Shown: positions 1-8,587, counted from the first letter of the stretch. The stretch: DNA of 64,000 nt from Paraburkholderia aromaticivorans (GCF_002278075.1 NZ_CP022990.1:2294001-2358000); one strand, 5' to 3'. Notes: generated from the letters alone by a model not told the origin. Numbers and translations: made by a program.

Positions 1-151
1 TGCGCCGAGCGTCGAGTAACTGGGCTAGCAGTCGTTCGCGCGCGACGACGCGGGCGGTACTGCGCGGCGCAATCAAACGGGGATCAGCTCGGGATTCCGC
101 GGCGCCGCCTTGGGAGCGGCGTGGGTCCACGGGAGGGGAATTCTGCGGCAT
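1..151 (-). CDS. LuxR family (MalT-like) transcriptional regulator, N-terminal fragment
   Basis: An open frame read leftward from an ATG at 151 continues off the left edge, so only about 50 residues are visible. They end in a stretch reading LIAPRSTARVVARERLL, then AQLLDARR. This resembles the start of MalT-type LuxR regulators, where a short tail leads into 'P-R-x-x-V-x-R-x-R-L-L-x-x-L' just before the ATP-binding P-loop. The P-loop and the C-terminal HTH lie outside the window. Upstream bases AAGG/CAGG are a modest ribosome site. Family membership is inferred from this N-terminal motif alone; a different signal-transducing ATPase with the same lead-in cannot be excluded. Confidence 0.6.
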   Translation of the reverse strand, partial: MPQNSPPVDPRRSQGGAAESRADPRLIAPRSTARVVARERLLAQLLDARR

Positions 152-281
152 CGTGACCTGCGCCTTGCGCGCCCCGGCTTCGCGCCTGGTCGGCGAGGGC
201 CAAAGGACGAAATGATAATCGGCTCATTGTAGCGCAGCGCAGGTAGCGGTTTCGCAGCCGGCAGGACAGTGTCTTCCCCAA

Positions 282-911
282 TCATCGCTGGTCCGGCGGG
301 CGGCGTGCGCCGGCGGTCCGCCCTTGCCCTTCGCTTACCCCTTGCCCCGGTTCCCGATTGCGCCGCAACGCGAATTGCACGACCTCGCCACCCGCGCGCC
401 ATGCGTGACAGGTGTCGACCATTGGATGAGCCGGTGCGCCGATTGCCGGGTCTGCAGCCTCGCCCCTGGCCGGGGCGGCCTTGTGCCAACCCATCAATGT
501 CTGGATGGCGGTCGTGGCAATGGGACCGAGCAACTCGGTCAGATGCGTGCAGCCTTTCGGACCGCTCAGGCGGCTCTTGACCTCCTTCATGAAGCCCGCG
601 CCGATGGTTACGCCCTCGAGGCCGGCATAGGCCTCGTTGATCTCCGTGCAAAAGCGGCTCGGCGCGGAGTGGGTATGAGCCTCGATACGATGGATCACAA
701 GGTTCGAATCGATCGTGACGACGATGCGCATGTCGTGAATCGGTGAGCCGGCCGGCACGGTTTTGAAGAGCAGATTCGAGTCTTCCGCCTTCGTATCGCG
801 GATGTGTCCTTCGATGTCGAACAGGCCGTCGCTTCGTTCGAAGCCCATGCATTCGACACGGCGTGTGTGCACGAGCCGCCGCGCTGGAGGATTCGATGGA
901 ATGGCAGACAT
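282..911 (-). CDS. DUF2889 domain-containing protein
   Basis: A 209-residue protein with a compact core (residues about 10-140) typical of DUF2889: RRLVHTRRVECMGFERSDGLFDIEGHIRDTK at the start, then a strand containing IHDMRIVVTID and a cysteine/glycine-rich segment (GLEGVTIGAGF, KGCTHLTELLGPIA). The family has no established biochemical role. I use the ATG at 911 (MSAIPSNPP), which follows a GAG at suitable distance; an in-frame ATG at 938 has no ribosome site. The last 40 residues are Arg/Gly/Pro-rich and poorly structured. It is probably monocistronic, divergent from the porin at 1293. Confidence 0.85.
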   Translation of the reverse strand: MSAIPSNPPARRLVHTRRVECMGFERSDGLFDIEGHIRDTKAEDSNLLFKTVPAGSPIHDMRIVVTIDSNLVIHRIEAHTHSAPSRFCTEINEAYAGLEGVTIGAGFMKEVKSRLSGPKGCTHLTELLGPIATTAIQTLMGWHKAAPARGEAADPAIGAPAHPMVDTCHAWRAGGEVVQFALRRNREPGQGVSEGQGRTAGARRPPDQR

Positions 912-938
912 GGATATCTCGTGGGCGGAAGCAATCAT

Positions 939-1292
939 TCGATTGATGGGAGACGAATCAGACCGGGCTCTCGTCGCAACGCGGACAGCGCATGTTCCGC
1001 CGCCACGATCGCGTCGGCCCTTGAGTGATCGATATCACTGAGCCTATTTGAACGCCGGACGCCAGCCGCCCCCTATGTCGGGGGGGCGGCTTCGGCGCGT
1101 ATCGCTACACCTTCATCGCTCGGGGTATTCCCGTCCCCCCTCTGTTCGGGTAGGTCATCTGCCCGGACGTGCCTGCAATATGGGCTCGCTGCGGTCGGCC
1201 GGGCTATGGCCGACCGTCGTCCCGGCGGACATCTGCATGAGTTGGCTTGCCCCGTGTCCGTCGGACACGGTAAACACAAAGAGGAGACATGC
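939..1292. other. Intergenic region with three strong hairpins and a dyad, upstream of the porin
   Basis: This 354-base divergent region contains a 16-base dyad AGTGAT-N4-ATCACT (1024-1039) and three strong GC-rich hairpins: 1064-1091 (10-bp stem AGCCGCCCCC), 1192-1216 (9-bp stem CGGTCGGCC) and 1252-1270 (8-bp stem CCGTGTCC). The last lies just before the porin ribosome site GAGGAGA at 1281-1287. No convincing reading frame is present. The dyad is a plausible operator for one of the divergent genes; the hairpins would sit in the porin leader if transcription starts upstream of them. Confidence 0.65.
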
Positions 1293-2456
1293 ATGCGTTT
1301 TATGAGTCAGAGCATTTGCGGCGCCACATTGATTCTCGCCGCTGGAGGAGCGGCGGCCCAATCGAGCGTGACGTTGTACGGGGTAGCGGACGTGTTCGTC
1401 CAGTATCTGGATAATGGTGGAAAACATTCGTATTCCGAACGAAGCGGCGGTTCCACGGGTTCCCTGTTCGGCCTGAAGGGGACCGAAGAACTCGGTAACG
1501 GGCTGAAGGCGGTGTTCGACGTCGAAACCGGCTTCAACATCAACAACGGCGCCTTTTTTGCCGACAGTACGGCGATGTTCTACCGGCAGTCGTGGGTGGG
1601 GCTGAAGCACGACTCCTATGGCCAACTGAGCTTCGGCCGCCAGTATCAGCCGAGCTTCTGGGCCGTCTACTTCACCGATCCGTTCCGCGGTAACGAAGTC
1701 ATGTCGCCGCTCGCAGCGGCCGACCTCGCCGGCGCAACCGACCGGTCCACGCTCGCCACGCAGTACGTGTCCGGACGCACCAGCAACTCGATCTTCTACT
1801 CATCGCCCGACATGAGAGGCGTGCACGTCTACGCCATGTACGGCATGCCGACCACGGTGACGCAACCCGTGCCGGTTCGATCCGGCGCGATGGTCGACCT
1901 GGCCGCGAGCTATTCGGGCTATGGTTTTTACGCCGGTGTCGGTTACCAATATCAGCATGGGTCGCAGGAGAGCGCGCCGCTGGTGCCCACTGCCCCGACG
2001 CTGCTGACCACATTCGACCTGATGGGCACGGAGCACTTCACCGGCGCACTGGCATACCGGCTGGGCATCGTGAATTTCCAGTTCAACTATTCGTACAACC
2101 GGCCAAAGGATGCGCCCGCCGGCGCACTGGTCACTGTCACGCCCACCGTCAAGTTGCCGCTGGCTTCGCTGGTTCACTCGTACAGCATTATCGAGCTGGG
2201 CGCGACGATTCAGGCGACACCCGTGGACGTGATCGAAATCGCCGGCATCGAGCGGGATGTGCGTGGCGTTCACGACAATACGCCGGGTATCGAAGTCGGC
2301 GTCGACCACAGCCTGTCCAAGCGTACGAGCCTTTACATGCGGGCCGGTTATCTGAAGAACAACGGCAGCGCAAACATGAGCTGGCCGGGTGTGACGGGAG
2401 TCGCCAGCGGTTCGAAGCAAGTTCTCGCCGTGCTCGGCATGACACATCGCTTCTGA
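1293..2456 (+). CDS. Gram-negative porin (OmpC-like, Porin_4 type)
   Basis: A 387-residue outer-membrane general porin. An N-terminal signal peptide ends at an AAAQSS junction (about residue 21), followed by SVTLYGVADVFVQYL, the first beta strand typical of Burkholderiales trimeric porins. The loop-3-like segment SFWAVYFTDPFRGNEVMSPL and the closing strand LAVLGMTHRF with terminal Phe (the BAM signal) are present. The ATG at 1293 is chosen because GAGGAGA lies 6 bases upstream and it starts the signal peptide; a longer in-frame extension from 1206 is rejected. It faces the catabolic operon across the BON gene and could supply its substrate, but this is inference from proximity only. Confidence 0.93.
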   Translation: MRFMSQSICGATLILAAGGAAAQSSVTLYGVADVFVQYLDNGGKHSYSERSGGSTGSLFGLKGTEELGNGLKAVFDVETGFNINNGAFFADSTAMFYRQSWVGLKHDSYGQLSFGRQYQPSFWAVYFTDPFRGNEVMSPLAAADLAGATDRSTLATQYVSGRTSNSIFYSSPDMRGVHVYAMYGMPTTVTQPVPVRSGAMVDLAASYSGYGFYAGVGYQYQHGSQESAPLVPTAPTLLTTFDLMGTEHFTGALAYRLGIVNFQFNYSYNRPKDAPAGALVTVTPTVKLPLASLVHSYSIIELGATIQATPVDVIEIAGIERDVRGVHDNTPGIEVGVDHSLSKRTSLYMRAGYLKNNGSANMSWPGVTGVASGSKQVLAVLGMTHRF

Positions 2457-2567
2457 CGACGGTACGCGCGAGCGGGGACGCTGCCCGGCGGCGTCGCTTG
2501 TGAGCGCTGTCGTGAGCGCTGTCGCCACTGCTTTCAACGGGTCCAACATAACAACAGGAAAACATCG

Positions 2568-2918
2568 ATGAATCAAAACAAGGTATTCAGGCTTGTAGGC
2601 GGAGCACTGCTGGTTCTGGCCTCACTCCACGTGCACGCGCAGAGCAGCGATGCCGCCGCGGCGGCGGGCCGGTCTCACGCGTCGGACGCGAAAGCCGTCA
2701 AGGCCGCCGACCGTGCGCTTCAGAAGAGCGTGGTGCGCGCGCTGAGCAAAACGAAAGGGCTCAGGTCCGCCACGATTACGGTGAGGGCGCGCAGCGGCGC
2801 GGTGATACTGGAGGGAACCGTGCCTGAACAGTCGCAGGTCGGCCTGGCGACTCAGGCTGCTGAAGGCGTTGAAGGGGTGACGTCGGTGACGAACACGCTG
2901 ACGTTATCCACGTTCTAA
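2568..2918 (+). CDS. Secreted BON domain protein
   Basis: A 116-residue small protein with a signal peptide (LLVLASLHVHA-QSS) and one BON domain (residues about 45-115): ALQKSVVRALSKTKGLRSATITVRARSGAVILEGTVPEQSQ, then the glycine-containing hinge EGVEGVTSVTNTL. BON domains bind phospholipid or other envelope partners; OsmY is the best-known relative. Expected in the periplasm. It lies 111 bases after the porin on the same strand and is followed by a strong terminator at 2951, so the two may form a short envelope unit. Confidence 0.85.
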   Translation: MNQNKVFRLVGGALLVLASLHVHAQSSDAAAAAGRSHASDAKAVKAADRALQKSVVRALSKTKGLRSATITVRARSGAVILEGTVPEQSQVGLATQAAEGVEGVTSVTNTLTLSTF

Positions 2919-2950
2919 AGAGCATTTCAAGCGGTTTTGCAACGAGGTCG

Positions 2951-2983
2951 GGGCCTGCTCACGGTGTGTGAGCGGGCCCTTTG
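2951..2983 (+). terminator. Rho-independent terminator after the BON gene
   Basis: A 12-bp stem (GGGCCTGCTCAC paired with GTGAGCGGGCCC, one G-T wobble) with loop GGTGT is followed by TTTGT. It lies between the BON gene and the convergent aldehyde dehydrogenase gene. The T tract is only on the plus strand, so it should act mainly on the porin/BON transcript. Confidence 0.8.
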
Positions 2984-2992
2984 TACGAAGCT

Positions 2993-4414
2993 TTAACCGG
3001 TCACCGATTTGCATTCGAGAAACTCAGCCAAGCCTTCTCGACCGTACTCCCGACCGTTCCCGGATGTCTTGTAACCGCCGAACGGGACCGTAATGTCCAG
3101 CATCGCGCCGTTGATCCGCACCGACCCCACGCGCAGGCGCGCGGCCACACGGCGTGCGCGTTCGGGGTCGCTGGTGGCGATATAGCCGGCGAGCCCGTAT
3201 TCCGTGTCGTTGGCCATTGCAATGGCCTGGTCCTCGCTGTCGTACGGAATCATCACCAGCACGGGTCCGAAAATTTCCTCGCGGGCGATCTTCATGTCGT
3301 TGCGTACATCCGCGAAGACGGTGGGGCGCGCGTAGAAACCCTGCGCAAGTCCCTCAGGTCTGCCGGGACCGCCCGCAATGACTCGCGCGCCTTCCTCGAT
3401 CCCGGCGCGGATCATGTGTTGAACCTTCTCGTATTGCGTGCGATTCGAGATCGGGCCCATCTTGGTGGCCGGGTCAGCCGGATCGCCGACGACGATCGCG
3501 TTGGCGACCGCCGCCGCAATCGCCGTGGCGTCGACGTATTGTTCGCGCGGCACCAGCATGCGGGTCGGTGCCACACAGGTCTGTCCGGAATTGACCATGC
3601 ACTGGGCCACCCCGCTTGTCACTGCTGCCTTCAGGTCGGCGTCGTCGAGAATCAGCAGGGGTGACTTGCCGCCGAGTTCCTGGGCGACGCGCTTGACCGT
3701 GGGCGCGGCGCTGACGGCCACTTCAACGCCGGCGCGTGTGGAGCCGGTGATCGACACCATGTCCACGTCGGGATGCGACGACAGCCGCGCGCCGACGACG
3801 CGTCCCTCGCCGAAAATCATGTTGAAGACGCCGGGCGGCGTGCCGGCTGCGTGCATGATTTCCGCGAAAATGACCGCGTCGAGCGGTGCGATCTCCGAAG
3901 GCTTCAGCACGACGGTGCAACCGGCTGCCAGGGCCGGCGCGACTTTGGCGGCGATCTGGTTCAGCGGCCAGTTCCACGGCGTGATCAATGCCGCGACGCC
4001 AATCGCTTCACGGCGCACGTAGCTTTTGTCGTGTTGAGTCTCGAACTCGAAATGGCGCAGCGTTTCCACCGCGGCTTGAAGCTGCGAGAGGCCGATCGCG
4101 GCCTGCAAATGCTTGCACAGCGTAATCGGCGCGCCGATTTCGATACGAACTGCCTCGGCGAAGTCGTCGAGCCGCGCGCGGTAGCATTCGATGATCCGTT
4201 CGAGCAGCGCGATCCGCTCGGCGCGGCTCGACTCCGACCAGACCGGAAAGGCGGTTCGCGCCGCGGCGACGGCTCGATCCGCGTCTTGCGCGGTCCCCAT
4301 GGTGAGCCGTCCGGTCAGCGTCTCGGTGGCAGGATTGACGATGTCCGTCTGCGTGCTGCCGGCCGAGGGCTCGACCCATCGGCCGCCGATATAGAAGGTG
4401 TTCAACGTTTTCAT
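2993..4414 (-). CDS. NAD(P)-dependent aldehyde dehydrogenase
   Basis: A 473-residue aldehyde dehydrogenase superfamily protein oxidising an aldehyde to its acid in the cytoplasm. Visible catalytic elements are the oxyanion Asn in TPWNWP (N148), general base Glu in QELGGKSP (E246), nucleophile Cys in NSGQTC (C280), and the cofactor motif ITGSTRAG. The EEIFGPVL motif follows near residue 385. The ATG at 4414 is preceded by AGGAAA; an upstream in-frame extension to 4459 overlaps the previous gene and lacks a good site. It is the last gene of a four-gene operon and probably oxidises the aldehyde produced by the GMC dehydrogenase. Substrate not predictable from sequence. Confidence 0.92.
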   Translation of the reverse strand: MKTLNTFYIGGRWVEPSAGSTQTDIVNPATETLTGRLTMGTAQDADRAVAAARTAFPVWSESSRAERIALLERIIECYRARLDDFAEAVRIEIGAPITLCKHLQAAIGLSQLQAAVETLRHFEFETQHDKSYVRREAIGVAALITPWNWPLNQIAAKVAPALAAGCTVVLKPSEIAPLDAVIFAEIMHAAGTPPGVFNMIFGEGRVVGARLSSHPDVDMVSITGSTRAGVEVAVSAAPTVKRVAQELGGKSPLLILDDADLKAAVTSGVAQCMVNSGQTCVAPTRMLVPREQYVDATAIAAAVANAIVVGDPADPATKMGPISNRTQYEKVQHMIRAGIEEGARVIAGGPGRPEGLAQGFYARPTVFADVRNDMKIAREEIFGPVLVMIPYDSEDQAIAMANDTEYGLAGYIATSDPERARRVAARLRVGSVRINGAMLDITVPFGGYKTSGNGREYGREGLAEFLECKSVTG

Positions 4415-4448
4415 GTCGTTTCCTAAGGTGCTGCGCGGCGCGTCGAAC

Positions 4449-5369
4449 TCAGGCCGCAAGCGGACGATCGCCGATCACCGTCGCGCGCATCATGTGGCGC
4501 GGGGCCGGGAAGTAATCCTGAACCGCGTAATGCTGGCACGAGCGGTTGTCCCAGAAGGCGATCGTGTTGGGGCGCCACTTGAGACGGACCTGATATTCCG
4601 GCGCCTGGGCCTGGCGGAACAGGTACTGCAGCAGATCCATTTCGGCGAGCTTGTAGTCGAAGCCGACGCGATATTCCCTGGCGGTCAGTTGGCCGTAGTT
4701 CGACAGATGCGTGGTAAACGCCTCGTTGACGTAGAGGATCTTCTCGCCAGTTTCGGGGTGAACTCGCACAACCGGATGCTCGACGGGTGGGAACTTCGCG
4801 CGCATCGCAGCGTGCTGATCCTCGGGCACCGCAATGCCGAATAGCGGCAGGAAGTCGTGAACAGCCTTGAGGCCGGCGATTCTCGTCTTCACGTCGCTGG
4901 GCAGATTGTCGTAGGCGGCGACCATGTTGATCCACATGGTGTCGCCGCCGACCTCGGGGCATTGCACGCATCGCAACATGGAGCCCATCGACGGAATCTC
5001 GCGCCACGATACGTCGGAGTGGTACAGGTTCTCGCGACCGCGCTTGGACTCGTTGCGGCCGAGTATCACCAGTTCCGGATGCTCGGGATGATGAGGGAAC
5101 GCGGGATGGATCTCCAGTTCACCGAATCGCTTCGCCACGGCGACATGCTGGACCGCGCTGATGTCCTGATCGCGGAAGAACAGCACCTTGAACTTCAGTA
5201 GTGCGCGGCGCAGCGCGGCGTAGGTTTCGTCGTCGAGCGGATCGCGCAGATCGACGCCGCGAATCTCCGCACCGATAGTGGGCGTGTAGCGTTCGACGGC
5301 GAACGGCCAGGCGTCGTCGGCGTTGATATGCGCCACGGTCGAATCGGGTGCGATCTCTGTTGCTTGCAT
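4449..5369 (-). CDS. TauD/TfdA-family Fe(II)/2-oxoglutarate dioxygenase
   Basis: A 306-residue TauD-fold hydroxylase. The iron triad is visible as H117-x-D119 (YHSDVSW) and H280 (SCQHYAVQDY); R295 (HMMRATVIG) is placed to bind 2-oxoglutarate. Family members cleave C-S, C-O or C-N bonds by hydroxylation, as in taurine, 2,4-D and related compounds. The start at 5369 follows GGAG; longer in-frame extensions to 5657 are proline/arginine-rich and overlap the next gene. Downstream ALDH is 34 bases away, upstream GMC dehydrogenase 152 bases away. It likely opens or trims the imported substrate; the identity of that substrate is unknown. Confidence 0.9.
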   Translation of the reverse strand: MQATEIAPDSTVAHINADDAWPFAVERYTPTIGAEIRGVDLRDPLDDETYAALRRALLKFKVLFFRDQDISAVQHVAVAKRFGELEIHPAFPHHPEHPELVILGRNESKRGRENLYHSDVSWREIPSMGSMLRCVQCPEVGGDTMWINMVAAYDNLPSDVKTRIAGLKAVHDFLPLFGIAVPEDQHAAMRAKFPPVEHPVVRVHPETGEKILYVNEAFTTHLSNYGQLTAREYRVGFDYKLAEMDLLQYLFRQAQAPEYQVRLKWRPNTIAFWDNRSCQHYAVQDYFPAPRHMMRATVIGDRPLAA

Positions 5370-5442
5370 GTCATGTCTCCATGGGTCTGGGCCCGCGTAT
5401 GCCGCGGCACGGGGGGCTCGCGGCGGTGGGGGCGGTTTCACA

Positions 5443-5465
5443 GGCGAACGCGCTGCGCGTTCGCC
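5443..5465. repeat. Perfect 10-bp intercistronic hairpin between GMC and dioxygenase genes
   Basis: GGCGAACGCG, loop CTG, CGCGTTCGCC: a perfect 10-bp stem with a 3-base loop in the 152-base gap of the minus-strand operon. No T tract follows on either strand, so it is more likely an mRNA processing or stability element than a terminator. Confidence 0.65.
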
Positions 5466-5521
5466 GGATTCTTGTTGCGCGCGCCGCTTGTCACTGGCCG
5501 TTGCAGCGCGCGGAGCGGCGG

Positions 5522-7210
5522 CTATCGGTTGTCGGCGCGGATCAGGTCGGCGGCCTTTTCGCCGATCATGATGGCGGGCGCGTTGGTGTTGCCGCCGATC
5601 AGTGTGGGCATGATCGACGCGTCGGCCACGCGCAGGCCCGCAATGCCGCGCACACACAGGCGCGGGTCGACCACCGCCATTGCGTCGATGCCCATCTTGC
5701 AGGTGCCCACCGGGTGAAAGACGCTGTCGGCGCGACCGCGCACGAACGAGCGGATGGCCTCTTCGTTCGAATCGTCCGGCCCGAAGCCGTCTGTCTCCAG
5801 TTCCTTTCCGCCCGCTTCGGCCAGTGCCGGTTGAGCGAAGATACGGCGCACGATCCTGACGCCGGCGACCAGCGCATCCATGTCGGCCTCTGCCGACAGA
5901 AAGCGCGGGTCGATCGACGGTGCGTCGCGCATGTCCGCGCTGCGCAGACGCACGTGGCCTCGACTCTGCGGACGCAGAATGTAAGCGTGACAGGAGTAGC
6001 CGTGCCCGAGTTCGCGACGTTTCGCCACGTTACGATTGCCGAGCAGCGCGACAACGAAGGCGAGCTGCAGGTCCGGGATGGCGAGGTCGGGGCGGCTCTT
6101 CACAAAGGCGCCCGCCTCCGCGAAATTGGAACTGACCATGCCGCTGCGATCGCGCCGGTAACGCCACATTCCGGAGGCGAGCCGCAAGAAGCCGCCTGCC
6201 GAGTAGCCGAAGAGGTCGTTGGACTTGACCTGTTTATTGACGATCACGTCGAGGTGGTCTTGCAGGTTCTCGCCCACTCCGCGCAGGTCCTGCACGACCT
6301 CGATACCGTGGCTGCGCAGATGCTCGGCCGGACCGATGCCTGACGCCATCAGCAACTGCGGCGAATTGAAGGCGCCGCAACTGAGCACGACTTCGCGGCG
6401 GGCCCGCAACGTCTGCTCGACACCCGCACGCACCATGTGGACGCCGCGCGCACGTCGCTCCTCGATGACAAGGCGCAACACCTGCGTGTCCGGGAGTACA
6501 TCCAGGTTCGGGCGGCCGCCATTCAGGTTCCCGTCTTTCGCGTTGCCGCCGTGCAGGTAGGCGCGCGCGGCATTCCAGCGTTCGCCGTTGAACTGCGTGA
6601 CCTGATAAAGGCCGGCGCCTTCCTGCTCCGCGCCATTGAAGTCCGCGTTCAACGGCAAGCCCGCTTGCATCGCGGCGTCGACGAAACGGCGGGAGAACGG
6701 ATTGGGCGTACGCAGGTCGCTCACGTGCACCGGGCCGTCGCCGCCATGCCACGGATCGTCGGTGCGTCCAGCGTGGCGTTGGTTGCATTCGCTGCGGCGA
6801 AAGTAGGGCAGTACGTCGTCGAAGCTCCAACCCGTGCAACCCAGGCCTGCCCATTCGTCGTAGTCGTTGCGATGGCCGCGAATGTAGACCATGCCGTTGA
6901 TCGACGAACTGCCGCCCAGCCCGCGTCCGCGTGGCTGATAGGAAGGCCGTCCGCCGAGATCGCGCTGGCTTTCCGTGTAATAGGCATAGTTGCGCGGCCC
7001 GGCCTTTTGCACGGTCGATGCGAGACCTATCGGCACCCATACGCTCAGGTGATGGTCGTGCGGGCCCGCCTCGAGCAGAGCGACCGTGACCGAGGGGTCT
7101 TCAGCCAGTCTGGCGGCCACCGCGCAGCCCGCGGAGCCCGCGCCCACCACGATATAGTCGTACTCTGCTGCGATCATCGTACTGCCAGCCTTGTTACCCG
7201 CTCTGATCAT
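5522..7210 (-). CDS. GMC family oxidoreductase (choline dehydrogenase-like)
   Basis: A 562-residue FAD-dependent alcohol dehydrogenase. YDYIVVGAGSAGCAVAARL binds the ADP part of FAD; GRGLGGSSSINGMVYIRG is GMC signature 1 and GAFNSPQLLMASGIGP is signature 2. The catalytic His is in SVFHPVGTCKMG, and the C-terminal GGNTNAPAIMIGEKAADLI closes the FAD site. I choose ATG 7210 because AGAGG precedes it; ATG 7225 and 7177 and GTG 7243 are in frame, but 7243 lies inside a hairpin. Expected to oxidise an alcohol to an aldehyde for the ALDH downstream. Close to choline dehydrogenase in style, but no betaine genes are nearby, so choline is not assumed. Confidence 0.9.
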   Translation of the reverse strand: MIRAGNKAGSTMIAAEYDYIVVGAGSAGCAVAARLAEDPSVTVALLEAGPHDHHLSVWVPIGLASTVQKAGPRNYAYYTESQRDLGGRPSYQPRGRGLGGSSSINGMVYIRGHRNDYDEWAGLGCTGWSFDDVLPYFRRSECNQRHAGRTDDPWHGGDGPVHVSDLRTPNPFSRRFVDAAMQAGLPLNADFNGAEQEGAGLYQVTQFNGERWNAARAYLHGGNAKDGNLNGGRPNLDVLPDTQVLRLVIEERRARGVHMVRAGVEQTLRARREVVLSCGAFNSPQLLMASGIGPAEHLRSHGIEVVQDLRGVGENLQDHLDVIVNKQVKSNDLFGYSAGGFLRLASGMWRYRRDRSGMVSSNFAEAGAFVKSRPDLAIPDLQLAFVVALLGNRNVAKRRELGHGYSCHAYILRPQSRGHVRLRSADMRDAPSIDPRFLSAEADMDALVAGVRIVRRIFAQPALAEAGGKELETDGFGPDDSNEEAIRSFVRGRADSVFHPVGTCKMGIDAMAVVDPRLCVRGIAGLRVADASIMPTLIGGNTNAPAIMIGEKAADLIRADNR

Positions 7211-7242
7211 GGCGCCTCTGTTCATTGGAAGGGATTTGCGCA

Positions 7243-7275
7243 CGCGCGGCGGGTGTTGCCTTTTATCGCCGCGCG
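7243..7275. repeat. Intercistronic hairpin between MFS and GMC genes
   Basis: CGCGCGGCG pairs perfectly with CGCCGCGCG across a 15-base loop in the 87-base gap of the minus-strand operon, just ahead of the GMC start codons. It lacks a T tract. Together with 5443-5465 it makes a second strong hairpin in the same operon. Confidence 0.55.
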
Positions 7276-7297
7276 ATGACGCGATTAGCCAGCCGCA

Positions 7298-8587
7298 TCA
7301 AGCCGCAGCTTGCGTCGCAAAGTGATTGAGTGTTTTGTGCGAGCGATCCGGATGAAGCCAGCGCAAGGCGGCGAGGGAGGCCGCGATCAGCAGCATGGCA
7401 CTGACCGTAAAGCCGAGTTCATAGGCATGGCTGCTGCCGCCGCCGTACACCTGTACGATGCGCCCCATCACGGCTGGTGAGAACGCGGCGCCAAGACTCG
7501 CGAGTGCCGTGTGGATCGCGACGAGCGAGCCGCGCTGGGTGTCCGGGACCATTTCGGCGAGCAGGGCGGGCGCCAGCGTGAAACTCAAGGTCGGCAATGC
7601 GCCGGCCACCGCGAGTACCGCCACTTTCTGCAACGGCGGCAGGTGAAGCAGCATGAGGGTGATATACAGCAACGCCCCGGCAAGCGCCGACAGGCAGATC
7701 AGATGGACACGCGCCTTGCGTGTGGACACGCCGCGGCCGAGCATGCGCTGCGATAACCAGCTCAGCCCCACGTTGACCGGCGTCGCGGTCGCGACTACCA
7801 CGGCGAAGCAACGGCCCGCATCGACACCGCTGAATCCGAGCCCCTTTTCGAGGTAGGTGGGTATCCAGGTCAGGCTCAGGCCCAATGTCCAGTAGGCGGT
7901 GAATCCGAGTGCGAACACGGAGATGACCGAACGGTCCCGGAGGATTTTCCGATAGGGCAGGCGCGGCGCCCCGGTTCGGTCGATCGGCGCGACTTGCTGC
8001 CTGCCGAGTCCGCCCTCGCGTCCGAAGCACGCCCACAGCACGCTCCACGCCGCACCTATCGCGCCGAGCAGCAGAAAGTTCATCCGCCATCCCCACTGCC
8101 GGGTGACGAGCGGAATCAGCAGGCCGGCCAGCAGCATGCCGAAGGCCGCACCCTGGTTGATGATCGCGACGGGCAGATTGCGTTTGCGGTCTGGGAACCA
8201 CTTGAACAACGCGTGCACGGAGACGGGAAACGCCGGACCTTCGGCGGCACCCAGGATCACGCGGCAGATGAGAAGCCCCAGCGCGCTCGTCGCCATGGCT
8301 TGCGGCAACTGGAGTACCGCCCAGCTCATACCCATCGCCAGCAATAACCAGCGGGTCTGGAAGCGGTTCGAAAGAAATCCCACGAGGACTGTGGAAATGG
8401 AGAAGAGCCAGAAGAAGCTGCCGGCGACAAGGCCGAATTTCTCCGGGGACAGATGCAGTTCAGCCGTCAACGGCACTGCCACGAGACCGAGCACGATCTT
8501 GTCCAGGAAATTGATGAGGGCGAGCCCCGTCAGCAGGAAGGTCATTGTCCACGCGGACTTTGCCTGGAAATCAGGGGAAGCGGTCAT
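7298..8587 (-). CDS. MFS transporter (anion/organic acid-proton symporter-like)
   Basis: A 429-residue major facilitator with about 12 membrane segments. The first is TMTFLLTGLALINFLDKIVLGLVAVPL, the ACS/phthalate-permease style start with an acidic residue in helix 1. The loop-2/3 motif GFLSNRFQTRW and GAAEGPAFPVSVHALFKWFPDRKR in helix 4-5 match the anion:cation symporter subfamily, which imports carboxylates and other organic anions. The ATG at 8587 follows AGGAGA. It is the first gene of the operon that continues with GMC dehydrogenase, dioxygenase and ALDH, so it probably imports their substrate. Confidence 0.88.
   Translation of the reverse strand: MTASPDFQAKSAWTMTFLLTGLALINFLDKIVLGLVAVPLTAELHLSPEKFGLVAGSFFWLFSISTVLVGFLSNRFQTRWLLLAMGMSWAVLQLPQAMATSALGLLICRVILGAAEGPAFPVSVHALFKWFPDRKRNLPVAIINQGAAFGMLLAGLLIPLVTRQWGWRMNFLLLGAIGAAWSVLWACFGREGGLGRQQVAPIDRTGAPRLPYRKILRDRSVISVFALGFTAYWTLGLSLTWIPTYLEKGLGFSGVDAGRCFAVVVATATPVNVGLSWLSQRMLGRGVSTRKARVHLICLSALAGALLYITLMLLHLPPLQKVAVLAVAGALPTLSFTLAPALLAEMVPDTQRGSLVAIHTALASLGAAFSPAVMGRIVQVYGGGSSHAYELGFTVSAMLLIAASLAALRWLHPDRSHKTLNHFATQAAA

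Noticed and set aside
84..281. 65-residue minus-strand frame at the left edge
   Set aside because: Arg/Pro-rich, no ribosome site; the partial MalT-like frame from 151 is a better explanation of the edge.
1206..1292. N-terminal extension of the porin from ATG 1206
   Set aside because: It would place 29 polar residues before the signal peptide and lacks a ribosome site; GAGGAGA before 1293 settles the start.
5370..5657. Longer start for the dioxygenase upstream of 5369
   Set aside because: The extension is Arg/Pro-rich, overlaps the GMC gene and contains the 5443 hairpin; GGAG before 5369 fits better.
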